Part shown: one piece after another, positions 52,501 through 64,000 of the stretch
Layout of the letters: every line of letters starts with the position of its first letter
How positions within the stretch are numbered: position 1 is the stretch's first letter
Source of the DNA: Trichoplax adhaerens
Taxonomy: Eukaryota; Placozoa; Uniplacotomia; Trichoplacea; Trichoplacidae
Assembly: GCF_000150275.1 (NCBI RefSeq)
Contig: NW_002060950.1
Span: 1,972,106-2,036,105 of the forward strand
Length of the DNA: 64,000 bases
Reading direction: 5' to 3'
The notes under the pieces: generated by a model
What the model was told of the DNA's origin: nothing
Databases searched by the model: none
Seen by the model: the letters and a program-made list of their open reading frames with translations, nothing else
Program-made: the position numbers and the translations under genes

Positions 52501-55500
52501 GATACAGCAAACAAAACATCTTAAATCTGGATTTATAGACGTTAGATATGCCAACGCTGAAATACTTGGATATTTCTGATAAAAGCGCCAGGTACATAGA
52601 TTTCGCTGCACATTTTAGAAGGAATATCATACGAAATGCTTTAGGTTACGTATTAAATCCTATAATAATGACTTCGGGTGTAGTTAATACTTAAATCTAG
52701 TTAACGAGGAGAAGAAGAGTTGAGAGCTTCCGAAAACAGTTTTTATTATAATATTGCTCTAAAAAGAAATACGATTTCTCCATGTATTATACGTATGTTA
52801 AAAATTTGATATACATGCTATTATAAAGTTTAAATCCTTCATTTCTTTCAGGAATTTATCGACAATTGTAGCTTCGATTGCCATTGCAAAACCAGTTAAG
52901 CATGAATATGGACGAGAAAGTTTAATTAGTAAATTTTTGTAAGATCATAGTCGTCTTTCCGCTACTTTTGTATATAATTAGTTTGTGTGGATATATTCCT
53001 TTCATTTGACACTAAAAATGATTTTATAGTTCGGCTATTATTCATAAATCCAAGAAATCGAACGTAAATCGAAGTAAGTTTAGTCATTTAAGAATTTATA
53101 CTACTAAGATTGCATTGCACTCAAAAGTCGTAGATTCTGTTTCGTTATAATGTATGAATTATCGAAAACTTAACCAGACATTTTAATTTGAAATATGACT
53201 AAAAATCTTTAGTCATCATGCACTAAGAGATGTTCCTAAATTCATCACATAGAGTACAATAGTTATGCTATCACTGCAGTATTATTTGCTCAGTGAATTT
53301 CTGATATAAATTTGATTCGAATGAAAGATTGGCGATGTAATATGCCTATTAATAAAATGAATAATCTATTATTTACTCCACAGAAAGGGTTAAGAGCACA
53401 GAATTACCATCAGCAATTAGTGAATATGATCGAAATTCTATATCTTCAGCTCCCGGCGAGGTATTGTAATATGGATTCACATATTCACTGTTATTTCTCA
53501 TTGCTAGCTCGAATTGTTAGAAATAATAACTACGCTTCAAAGTAACATTAGAATATCAAACGGCAATTAATGAATACTTTTGAGAATTTTTAATAATATT
53601 CCTAGATTTCATGACTTTTTATTCAGCAAACTATGTCATCAAAAATGCTCAATTATAGAATCTTTAGTTCTATGTAGTGTAGATCAAATTTTATTGGTAT
53701 AATTTTTACCGAAATAAATTTAATGATACGCTTCAAATACAGGTACTTGAATTAAGTAATAGCGAAACGAACTCACTATATGAAGAAATTGATCAACCAG
53801 GTAATTACAATTTAATGTATCTTGTATTCCTCTACTTTTTATTGCACGATGTGGTTTATATTTTATTACTTTAATAACTCGTAATAAAGTAATTCATTAT
53901 GGTATCAATATCCGATCAATGTCAATTTTACTTACACTGATAAAATGCAAAGGAAAAATTGATCGTATTCAATAGCGGTATTTAATTTTTTGAAATTAAT
54001 CGATATATGAAGATAGTAAATATTTTTCTAGAGATCTATCGCTTATTCTTGAAGTGTAGCTCAGCATGGCATATGAAACACTATATATACGTGTATAAGT
54101 ACCTCTCAGTGTCGCAAAAAATGTGGCAGATAGCAATAAAATTGCTTTTGTGTGTTTTATTATGTTGCAATCGTGAAATATTTTTATAGAATCTTGCCTT
54201 TAATTGAATTAAATTTTATTAGTAAAACTACTGATGGTATTGCGTTAACATAATAAAATGTTACCGTTGAATGATTATTACATATAACAGCTGCTCTTTA
54301 ATGAGATCCTAAAATCTGTATACATCCAGCAATACTGATTCTACTTTGATTAAAGCATCGCATATGGACAGATATTTGTTATTTAAACTTTTAAATAAGT
54401 CATAATTTGCATTTGCAATTAAATTAAGCCTACAGAAAGTAAATTTACTACATTTAACTGATATTTCCATTCAATCATTTCCTATACAAGGCATATATTA
54501 CCTTTACATTTGTAATAACCTACTAACGTACTAAATTTACATTTCTTCTCTATAGGATAATACACTTAATGATTTTTGATATATGTACTCATGGTGTATG
54601 TTGCATGCAATTTTAAACTAGACATTATGGATACTTATACTGATTGCATAATTGTTTAGGTTTATTACTGCCATTTTAAATTGACTTATATTTGGTATTT
54701 TGTATTAATAGATGTTGAAGCTATTGAAGTCGACAGTCAACTTTACGATCAATTAGTATATAAATATCCGGAGGTAAAAGACGCAATATTAATAGTAAAA
54801 TATCGATGATTTATTCTGATTGATTCCATACTGGATGTTGCTAAAGGCTAGCCTTGATGGGCCAATTCAGCTAGAGATCGATGAATGTAAGTCCGTTGAT
54901 ATTACATTGGTTTAGTAAATTGAGCTAAAATCCTTATCATGTTTCTCACTTTTTTGAATAAGAGATACGAAACTTATTTATTCACAGATTTAGATTTTAT
55001 TAACCTTCATTAAATAATCTACCCAAGGATAACGTAACGATACCATTTTTATATAAAAATTAGCAACGACTTTAAACTTTATGCTACTTGCAATAATTTT
55101 AATTATTACTAAATAAAGTAGCAACATAGTAGTCATCTCATAATGTTCAATTGCATTTACTTATTGACAAATAGTATTTCACGATTTAGCTAGATTGCCA
55201 TTTTAGTATATACTGACCATCTAGTAGCAAAGAAACATTCTTATAGAGCACTTACGGTATACTGTATATCTATTGACAAATATGGCCTCAGAACATAACA
55301 AGATCGATACCGTAATGCGCTGTTACTTTAACTATAATCAGGAAATAAATGCTTAAAGTACACCTATTATCATAGCAATTCAAAGTGCACCTACTATATT
55401 TTCGAATAACAGATATTATGTCATGATTTAAATAGCTTTATACTGTACAGTACTATGTTATAATGCCTTGTGACTTTAATGCAACAAGCGGTAAAATTCC

Positions 55501-58500
55501 GTAGTGTATCTACTCTAATTTTCATTAACAGGCGCTACCGTACGATTTAACTAGATCGACACTGCAATGTCTTCATATTTTGAATAACTGGTGGCAATCT
55601 AACTCTTTACCTATGGTATCTGTCTACTGTACTGTCAAATATTACTCCATAATTTAATTAAATCAACATCATAGCGAGTAGTACTGTTAAGTAGCAACTT
55701 CTGAGCTATGGCTAAAGCTATTTCATCCTCTATTTTTTTTAAAAGATATGAAACATTTTGGCTTGACAATTATTTTTTCAGAAAATTACAAATATTACTA
55801 GATAAGGTAACTGATTCTATTTGTTATTTTCTACAGCGGATCTTGAACAGAATGTAATTATTCGGTCCAATAAAGGTAAAAATCAATTTAAAAGTCTGCA
55901 TGCCGTATATAGATAGATACTTATTAAAACTATATTATTATAGCATCAGTATGTTTATATTAAGAATCGCTTTATGTATGAGTCTAGTAGAAATTAATAG
56001 AGATTATTTGCCCAATATAGGATTTCTAACGATTTAAGAATGCGTATAATATTTGTTAATTATATTGACTGGTTGTGCAATTGCAGGTCATGATGCCAAA
56101 ATCAGACTTAGTACCATGGTAAGCATAATTTTTGAAATTAAAATTTTCTTATATGAAATTTAAAAAATACGAGTATATTTTCGGTGATGAATCAATGATA
56201 TCCCAGTAATTAATGGTGAAATATGTAGTCATAAGATGCGAACCGCTTTCATCTTACCATCGCTGCTGTTTTGCGTCAAGCTTTATTCAATAAAAGTTGT
56301 ATTGTAATACAATAAGATTTTTTTTATATGCAATGAAAGTCCAGTTATAAATTAGGAATAATATATCTCTTATAGGACAATACTAAGGACGAAGATGCCC
56401 ACATTTATTCGCAAATTCCTCAAGAATGTATGATATTAGTAGAGTTGTTGTATCGTGAAATTTTAATTTACCGCTGCAATTTACATATGCAGTAGAATTT
56501 TAATTTTTCGTAAAATTTTGCCATGCGTGATCATTAATATAAATATTATATTTCGAGATCAATTTCTTTATATTTGTACTTTTCTCCTTGATTACTGTCA
56601 AAACTGAATATTACTTCTTCTGACAACAGATGAACGCATGTCGCTGAAACCTAAATCATATCAGGTTAGGCTAACTATCAATCAGACACACGTTACATTA
56701 GCACCTTTTAGTGATATTTTGAATAATTATCTGCTTATTCTAACCCTCATTCGGATACATTTACACTTGTTCTAACGATTTAATCGGTGTTCCAACGTCT
56801 TCTGTTGATAAGGGATTACTAAAAAACTATTAGCACATTGTAAGATATCTATCTTTGTTTTGCATTAGATGACAAATTATTGAAATTGCGCTGATCTATA
56901 TGTCGTGATCAAAATTACATAAATATTTCCGCTTACTTTACTTTTATGGAGCGTTTTGAGGGCGAATAGTAGTAGAGATAAAACAGCAGTAACTTGTAGA
57001 ATGATTATTCTTGTAAAATCTAAAATTAATATTAGCATTTATTCTGCTAGTGATGATGTTTAATTACAGCGGACATTCAGTTTTTACAGCATGGGTCTCA
57101 ACTTTTTAAATCATGATAAAAATATACTGTTTAAAAATATATCGATACTATTTTTGAAAGGCGTCATACTTACTAGATGACCGTTCTTACGGTATTTCGT
57201 TACCGTTTTATTTGCAATGATAGTATAATATAGGCATATGCAATTTATTTATTAAGGCTAGTAAAAATAGCACTGGACGTAAAAGTTAATGCAAAAGATT
57301 AAGTGAAATTGAGGATAAAAAATTAATACTTTCTAGGACGATTATCTTTATGTGGTAGGAAATGAAGGTAAAGGTTAAATAAATTTAAAAAGAGTTGCGT
57401 CAAACCAATGCGATTTTTTCGCAACAAAAGCTGTAAAATTGTTATGGGATATGTGCCTATTTTAGATGTAAAAGCTACACAAAATTTAAATAAAGCTCAA
57501 TCTAATACATATGAGAATCATTCTGTCCAAGCGCTACAGGTAGAGAAAATTCTTGCAATATCTAAAAGTTTGTTCCAATACGGCTATCATAGCTTGATAT
57601 ATCACTTTCTAATTATTTACTTTTCCTTTGTTTCAGAACTTATCGGCGAAAATCTGTAAGTAGACAATTAATTTACTTACTCATATATTAATCATACGTA
57701 AAACTTAATCCTAAAATACTATCAACTTGTATATCCTTGATTTTAAGCCACTTTGATGATCTTTTATTAATAAGGACTCATTCGCTTAGCTCCAGCAACA
57801 GGTTATCTCAAGCAAGAAACTGGAAAGACTGCAGGAGGTGAAAGGAAGAAAAATCAAATTTTCAATGAGGTTATCAAGCCTAGTAAAGAAGCACCAAGAA
57901 GATTGAAGAAGAAAGCTACGGTGATTATCAAGCGAATGCAGAAATATGAACAACAGGTTGATGAAAATAAGTCCAACCTGGCAACTGCACAAGCTAAATC
58001 AATGGCTGGTTCACTTCATAACAGCCCACCGGCGAGAAAAACTCGCCAACTCACAGAGCAAGTAGACTCTAAGCTTGTCAAACCATTGCGACAACAGCTC
58101 ACTGGCCAGCTGGAGAAAAGATCTTCAGAGAAATCGGACGATGCTATATTTACCGATACAAGTAAAAGCAAAGCTAATCCAACTTTTGAGAAAGGACAAT
58201 CTAACCTTAACAAAAAAACTTTACCTGAAGTTGATCCTGGCCATCACAACGTGGCAAGTAGTCCATTTATACTAAAAGATCAGCGATTTGTAAATCAAAA
58301 TTACCCCAGTCGCGACGAAAAAGTCCCCAAACAAACAAATCAAGGCTTGGAGCTATTAAAAAACGCAAAATCTGCTATATCTCCATCATCAGCACTTGAT
58401 AATGTCATCAAAGCCAAAAGAAGCTAGACAGTCAAAGGATCGCCCCTAAGCGAGTAGCTAATTCTGATAATCTATCTAATTCACCTATAGTGGCATCACC

Positions 58501-61277
58501 AATTGCAGTATCTAAGAAGCCAGTAACAGGAAAGGTAAAAGCTCTAGCACAAAATCTTATTGGTAGTAGGGAAGAATTAAATCAAGCTACTAATATCCGG
58601 CAGCCAAGTGAGCAAACTAATAAATTGGGCTCAGCTTCGCCCCAATCATCACGGAAATTCATAACCACTACTTTTCAATCATCTAATCAAGAGCATTTCA
58701 CTCCAAAAAAAGCAGCATTTTCCCCTACAACTCATGCAACAAATGACAGTAAAATGTAGGTATAGAAGCAACACAAACTGTAAAACGATATTATATTTAG
58801 ATGAATTAGATATCATATAAATTATATTTCAATCTAGAATCAGGATCAGCCCTTTAATATTTTATTCTGGATTTGATTAATTTAATATGATAGAAATAAG
58901 AACAAGGCACGTCCGAAAGGGATTTATAAAGGTAGGTTGATTTTATTATTAATTGTAGCTCCATAAAGTTGATGACAAATCAAGTGTTGCGAATATGCTA
59001 TCAAACTATGTATTTGACAGGTGATTTTGATCGCTACAATGATGGAAATACTTCCAATACAGCAAAAGAAGGTCAAATATTTGATATTCACGTTGATCTT
59101 CGACTTATTATAAAAATAGTGGCAATTAGAGTCAATTTTGCAAAGTTAATATTCATGATGTAACAATTTTTAAATTAACTTCAGATTATGATGATATAAC
59201 CGAAGCTACGACAGATCCATCATCCGTTCATCATCATGGTAATTATAATCAATTTATTTAGATCTATACGGTATTTAGCGGTAAGTAAACATGAAAGCGT
59301 AGTAATATAGTATAGTTACTGCATAGTTTTCAATACTTTAGTGGTTTGCAATTTAGCAAACTTGGGCAGGACCTGTACTGTATTAGTAATATGACCATAA
59401 TATTCATCTACACGTATGTATATTGAGGATTTCTTAATGTCTTATTGCGTTTGCAGCTGATCTTGATGTACATAATCTATCGGAGGTAATCACCTTGTTA
59501 TAATCTAATAAATCGAGAAACTGCTTTTAAATCAAGCTATTTTTGATTTATTTTATACAGTTTTGAACTAATACGACGTAGTAAAATGTTCGAGGACAGC
59601 GTATAAATTTCTATAACTTAATCTCAACATATCTCTAATTTAATAAGCTACAGATAAATTTTGGCAATTGTTGTAAGTTTTCTTTATCGCTATTTTTTTT
59701 CTGAGAAGCTAGAAGATCATAGCTGGTATCATTCAAATTTAACGCGTCAAGAAGCTGAAGAAAAACTATCCAAATATATTAAGGTAGTTTTAGCATGGAA
59801 AGGAAAAGTATCCATGAGCTGTCATAGATCATAATACTGTTATATACCAGTTGTAATATGCTATCATTTCCCACATCAGTCATGAGCCTTTAACTATGCT
59901 CTATAAAAATCTCTATAAAGATAGAAAGATGCTTCAGAAATAGCATACTGTATTTTATATGGCCTTAAATACCTTAAGGCGAAAATCAAATCAACTTTGA
60001 ATTCATAAAAATACACTTTATGTCGATACAAAATGGTAAACTTAGAGCCTTTTGTATGCCCTTTTAAACCTCCACTGCTATCTTTTTAGAATGTTAGTAT
60101 ACGTAAGAATATCATATAATTAATTGCGTTTGAACTATCATAGATAAAGATAAAGGCTTACAAGCGCAGTTTGAAATTAGAAAGTGATAAATATATATAT
60201 TGCTGATTTAAGCTTATCGTAAATAATATCATTGGACTATTACGATTAAACGAAAGATCTTAAATTACATACCAGTGTCTTGGAGTAGACGTCATCAAGG
60301 CCAAGATTATTATGAGTGCATAGTTTACTTTTAAAATGAGTTGTGATGGTATACATTAAAAGGGATACTGTAGCGAAAGGGAAATTTCAACGTTGTTTCG
60401 CTCCGTTTAGAAGTAGAAAGTAATATCTTTGTATTGTACGATAGCTTAGATGAAATCCAAATGATGCACGAAATAGCCTTTACTTCAGTGTTTAATAGCG
60501 TAATCTTTTTCTGGTTGTTTAGATCTGCAGTCTTACTTTTGTACTATTCGTAGAAGCTATGCATTTTAGACTATATAATGATCTATCTAGTTTAACGGTA
60601 ACGATATCTATTCCTTCTAATTATATGGGTATGCTCATTAATTGAATAGAACGGAACATTTCTAGTACGCAATGGTCAGCAATCTAACAATTATGTACTA
60701 TCAATAATAGCAAAAAAGTCTGTTGCACATATAAGGTAAGTATATTACTGGAAGTCTGTTTTTATTTGCTACTTATTTAAAAACAAATAAAAAATGTCTA
60801 ATAAAAATAGCATAAAAATTGAATGCTGTGCCAAATGGTATTGTATTAGTACGATACTGAATATCAATTCATATTAATAAAATTGAACGGTTTTTATTTT
60901 CAACCACCTTGAAATTTAGAATTCTTTACAGACCGGAGGATGAAAAATATATTTTAGGAGAAAGGAAGCAACAAGAAATGGTAATCTATCTAAAATTTCG
61001 ATAGGAAGAGATTACGTTACCAACATACTGTAGATTTACCGTAATAGGTTAAAATAAAGAAGTAGAAAATTTGATGGTCAATATTAATATGAATTCGTAT
61101 AAAAATGTTTCTTTTCAATGATTTACTTACCTGCGATGTCAATGGTTACCGTGATTGAAAATACTTTTATGGTAGCCTTTTAATTCAGTACCCGAATTGA
61201 TTGCATTCTATCATGCAGAACAAATGGTTTTAATGTCCGGCCATCAAGTATTTTTGACAAAATCATGTTCTTATTGA
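49536..61277 (+). CDS. SLP-76/BLNK-like adaptor: SAM domain, tyrosine motifs, C-terminal SH2
   Basis: About 23 exons: 49536-49607, 52342-52404, 52539-52591, 52852-52938, 53030-53063, 53743-53800, 54712-54773, 54871-54886, 55837-55875, 56087-56118, 56376-56427, 56630-56664, 57070-57094 (least certain), 57466-57539, 57637-57655, 57790-58748, 59021-59071, 59185-59238, 59457-59485, 59706-59783, 60650-60735, 60920-60980 and 61176-61277. Phases agree throughout, apart from an apparent one-base frameshift near 58416-58424. The product is about 713 aa. SAM is about 7-72 (VKSWNNHQVIEFL, HIDGNAFM, LKYLDI). Tyrosine motifs are YEEI (116), YDQL (134), YSQI (183), YERM (190) and YENH (225). A basic, Ser/Gln/Pro-rich linker covers about 242-590. 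SH2 is about 608-713, with SWYHSNL, FLVR (R638) and SVPELIAFYH. SAM, phosphotyrosine sites, linker and terminal SH2 is the SLP-76 order. Such proteins are cytosolic scaffolds downstream of Syk/Src-type kinases. Function here is inferred. Confidence 0.86.
58416..58424 (+). other. Apparent single-base frameshift in the adaptor's largest exon
   Basis: The frame open from 57790 ends at TAG 58425-58427. The adjacent frame is open from 58424 to the donor at 58749, with the same Ser/Gln/Lys-rich character. Both outer splice phases fit only if the frame changes here. The site lies in the A-rich run CCAAAAGAAG, so a missing A in the assembly is the simplest cause. A true allelic lesion is possible. 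Confidence 0.75.
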
Positions 61278-62615
61278 AACGACGGAAATTAAGTGAAGAC
61301 TATAGTTGTTTTCAAGTGAATGACGGAATGAAAACTAATAGATTAAGATAAGTTAGATCGCAATCTATATAGAACTAATTCCTTGCCAAAGTATCTATTT
61401 GCCTTAAAATGAAGAACAGAGTATTAGAAATTGTTTACGCTTGTAAATGAAGATATTCTTTACGGCCTTGATATGATTTTACTCAAGCTTATGGCTTAAG
61501 GTACAAGCATTAGCGACAATTTCTGTCATGTTTTTTTTAAATTAGATAGCATTGATAGACTTCTGCATAGGAAGAAATAAGTAACTTGATATTTTAAAAT
61601 TTGGTCTTGACCGGACACCTTGGGTTGTCAGAACTAGAAGATAATATTGTCTGTAATTGTGCGTACATAGTTAGCGCAGAAATCGATGATTGGCAGATAT
61701 ACATGTAAAGCTTAATATCATTGAAAATAATACAGTAATTATTCTATTTAATGCAAGTAAGATTGGCTAACCCTAATGTAAAGCTGTTATATCTTTTGTA
61801 TTGCCAAATAAATTTTTCATTTTTCAATATTGCGCTGGGGTTTACAGTGTAATCCATGGACTGTGGAAACATGGTTGGTCATTTGTAGTTTATGATCATG
61901 CTGACAGGTGTCCAAAAATTTTTACCAGAGGTCTGGGCTACACTGTTGGATTATAAAAGTATCTTATCGTCACTAAAGATGGATAGATACGGATAGCCCT
62001 TAGTAAAAGAGCCCATTGATGCAATAAAGTGAAGTTAAGCAAGAAATTCAAGTTTTACCATATCATTTTGGAGACATTGATCAAGGCCACGAGTGAAAAT
62101 AAATAAAATAAAATTATTCAATACTACACGTATATCAATCACTCAGCATGGATGACGATTTCACCACGTCTATGTTAGGGTTACTCATATACTCCCAACA
62201 ATCCACCATAAGCAGAATTGCGTCTTGGTTTGCAGTGTTTTATTTTTATTGATTACTCGTATATTGAGCGAACTGTAGACTTATCGACTAAGTAAGAACT
62301 GCAATGGAATGTATGTGACATGTGTCATGCACTCTTATCCCGTCTCCATTTTTCTCTGAGGCAATAGTGATTGACCATAGACGAAATCAAGCTTACCATG
62401 CAAATTACGGTACATTAGTCAGAGTATCTCCGCAGCTTCTTTGGGCTCAATTTTTAGAGTCGTTATTTAGAAATACTGAGACTAAAAAGCACCATATCCA
62501 AGCTATCAGATATGGCCGACGACCCGCAGTTTTAACTTGCTGTGAGTACATAAGCCAAGAGCTTAACTGCATTAATTTTTAACATCAGCAGCTAAAGTGA
62601 TACGAATATCAACCA
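61278..62615. other. Intergenic stretch
   Basis: Downstream of the adaptor. An 86-codon open frame at 62322-62582 starts with GTG, lacks an ATG and has no recognised domain, so it is not called. Contains copy 2 of the dispersed repeat. Confidence 0.5.
62178..62237. repeat. Dispersed repeat, copy 2
   Basis: Matches 29471-29531, sharing ACTCCCAACAATCCAC and CGTCTTGG.TTTGC.GTG blocks in the same orientation. Confidence 0.75.
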
Positions 62616-63345
62616 TTAATTATTATTATTTTCCTATTTTCTATCTTATTGATATCAACGATATACTTTCAGTTGGCAAGGCTTTTGTAAGTACTTACTG
62701 TCTATTTCTGTTTTTAGGTTATTAATACTGTAGCTAGTTGGAAGATACTTTATAGCATAGCCATTGGTACAAGTGTTGAGTTGTTATTATTTTCTATCTT
62801 ATTGATATCAGCGATATACTTTCAGTTGGTACGGCTTTTGTAAGTACTTACGGGCTATTTCTGTTTTTAGGTTATTAATACTGTAGGTATTTGGAAGATA
62901 CTTTATAGCATAGTCATTGGTACAAGTGTTGTCTTATTGATATCAACAATATACTTTCAGTTGGTACGGCTTTTGTAAGTACTTACGGGCTATTTCTGTT
63001 TTTAGGTTATTAATACTGTATCTAGTTAGAAGATACTTTATAGCATAGCCATTGGTACAAGTGTTGTCTTATTGATATCAACAATAAAATATACTTTCAG
63101 TTGGTACGGCTTTTGTAAGTACTTACGGGCTATTTCTGTTTTAGGTTATTAATACTGTATCTAGTTAGAAGATACTATATAGCATAGCCATTGGTACAAG
63201 TGTTGTCTTATTGATATCAACAATATATTTTCAGTTGGTACGGCTTTTGTAAGTACTTACGGGCTATTTCTGTTTTTAGGTTATTAATACTGTAGGTAGT
63301 TGGAAGATACTTTATAGCATAGCCATTGGCACAAGTATGGAGTTG
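62616..63345. repeat. Five-copy tandem array, unit ~135 bp
   Basis: Unit starts (TCTTATTGATATCA) lie at 62644, 62797, 62932, 63067 and 63206, giving periods of 153, 135, 135 and 139. The first spacer carries an extra ~18-base stretch and the fourth unit a 5-base insertion. Units are near-identical, so the array is young. Each unit contains ACTTTCAG, then a 14-base segment ending TTTT, then GTAAGTACTTAC and, 31 bases later, GTTTTTAG, which are splice-site-like signals. No coding potential across units. Confidence 0.95.
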
Positions 63346-64000
63346 ATTAACACTCTTGCATGCTTACATAGTACTGCTCCAGCTTATGGAGTACATCATT
63401 CTCAGAGCGAGATTAGCCATGACAGCGGTATACTATAACAGAGTATTGGCCATTAATAAAATAGAATGGTAAAATCCTACTAGAAGGCATCGTATTTACA
63501 CCGTACTCCTGCGGTTGCTGGTCTAAATAGCCATTCTACAGGTACATCAATTAATTAATTATATTGCAATGAGGATTTTCATATCTGGATCGGCTACTCG
63601 AATTCATAGTAAAGAAAGTAAAATTCGATTTCAATTCGCTTGATTTTCTTTAAATTTTTATCTTTTTTTAGGTTCAAATCCTCATCCATTGAACTCTATT
63701 CTATGCCATTATTCGATTTTATACTCGATATTTGTGATTGTTTGCTATAGAAGCTTTGATGGAAGGCATTTTATCCTTCTACCTTATGATCTGAGACATG
63801 GCGCTGGATGAAAAGTCCAGGCGGCTGTAATAATACACCCTTGATGACCATACATGACCATCAAACTGTATACTGTACTTGTATCATGATAGGGATGAAA
63901 TCGCTGCAGTATGGCGCTTTCACTTCCTGCAGTATTGAGGTCGAAGACGCAATCACGTCACTGAGCGTTGAGTCATGACTTATTCTACTGTACAATACTG
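63346..64000. other. Non-coding end of window
   Basis: No gene found. A few TACTGTAC-type palindromes reappear near the end (63870-64000), hinting that another GTAC-rich stretch begins beyond the window. Confidence 0.5.

Noticed and set aside
55785-55806. Good-looking TTTTTTCAG acceptor within the adaptor gene
   Set aside because: The following segment hits an in-frame stop in the required phase. The 16-nt microexon at 54871 resolves the phase instead.
57786-58275. Overlapping ORFs in other frames (57786-57992 minus, 58016-58213 minus, 58075-58275 plus)
   Set aside because: Shadows of the large adaptor exon, whose frame matches both flanking splice phases.
63670-63682. GGTTCAAATCC resembling a tRNA B box
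   Set aside because: No A box, cloverleaf arms or acceptor stem could be formed around it.
1-64000. CRISPR arrays, operons, prokaryotic promoters or Shine-Dalgarno sites
   Set aside because: The window is eukaryotic. The only regular repeats (62.6-63.3 kb) have no spacers.

Overview
This is a very AT-rich metazoan nuclear contig with one 50-base assembly gap. It holds short multi-exon genes with ordinary GT..AG introns of roughly 0.2-3 kb, and no prokaryotic gene organisation. The gene content (SAM+SH2 phosphotyrosine adaptor, RNF24/122-type RING protein, GPI-anchored Cu-only SOD-repeat protein, secreted four-helix proteins) is animal. Compact exons in an AT-rich background would fit an early-branching animal such as a placozoan, but the species is a guess. 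Most real exons are short and lack an ATG, so they were found by joining splice sites by eye with phase checks.

Layout. (1) 4.06-5.70 kb, minus strand: a three-exon gene for a ~200-residue secreted four-helix protein that looks like a long-chain class I (IL-6/G-CSF/LIF-type) cytokine. (2) 5.7-17.0 kb: no convincing gene. (3) 17.01-18.90 kb, plus strand: a four-exon gene for a 220-residue protein with the same design. The two share exon-to-helix layout, the 2-1-1 distribution of mature cysteines over exons, and a WYY motif in helix D. (4) 18.9-26.7 kb: non-coding, turning into a landscape full of GTAC/TGTAC palindromes from about 22.4 kb. (5) 26.71-28.18 kb: a complete five-exon RNF24/RNF122-like membrane RING gene. 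(6) 34.15-39.72 kb: a nine-exon, 1027-residue Cu-only SOD-repeat protein with signal peptide and GPI signal. (7) 41.30-42.64 kb: an intronless FAD-dependent oxidoreductase with bacterial-looking motifs. (8) 44.46-45.70 kb: a decayed second copy of the SOD-repeat gene, with matching 3' flank near 47 kb. (9) 49.54-61.28 kb: a ~23-exon SLP-76/BLNK-like adaptor (N-terminal SAM, tyrosine motifs, basic/Ser-rich linker, C-terminal SH2), with one apparent single-base frameshift in its largest exon. (10) 62.6-63.34 kb: a five-copy tandem array of a ~135-bp unit.

The most interesting content is the two helical-cytokine-like genes. Class I cytokines are mostly known from vertebrates and a few other bilaterians, and these two would be missed by ORF calling because their exons lack start codons. 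The SLP-76-like adaptor belongs to another pathway known best from vertebrate immune cells. Nothing in the sequence shows that the cytokine-like proteins and the adaptor act together.
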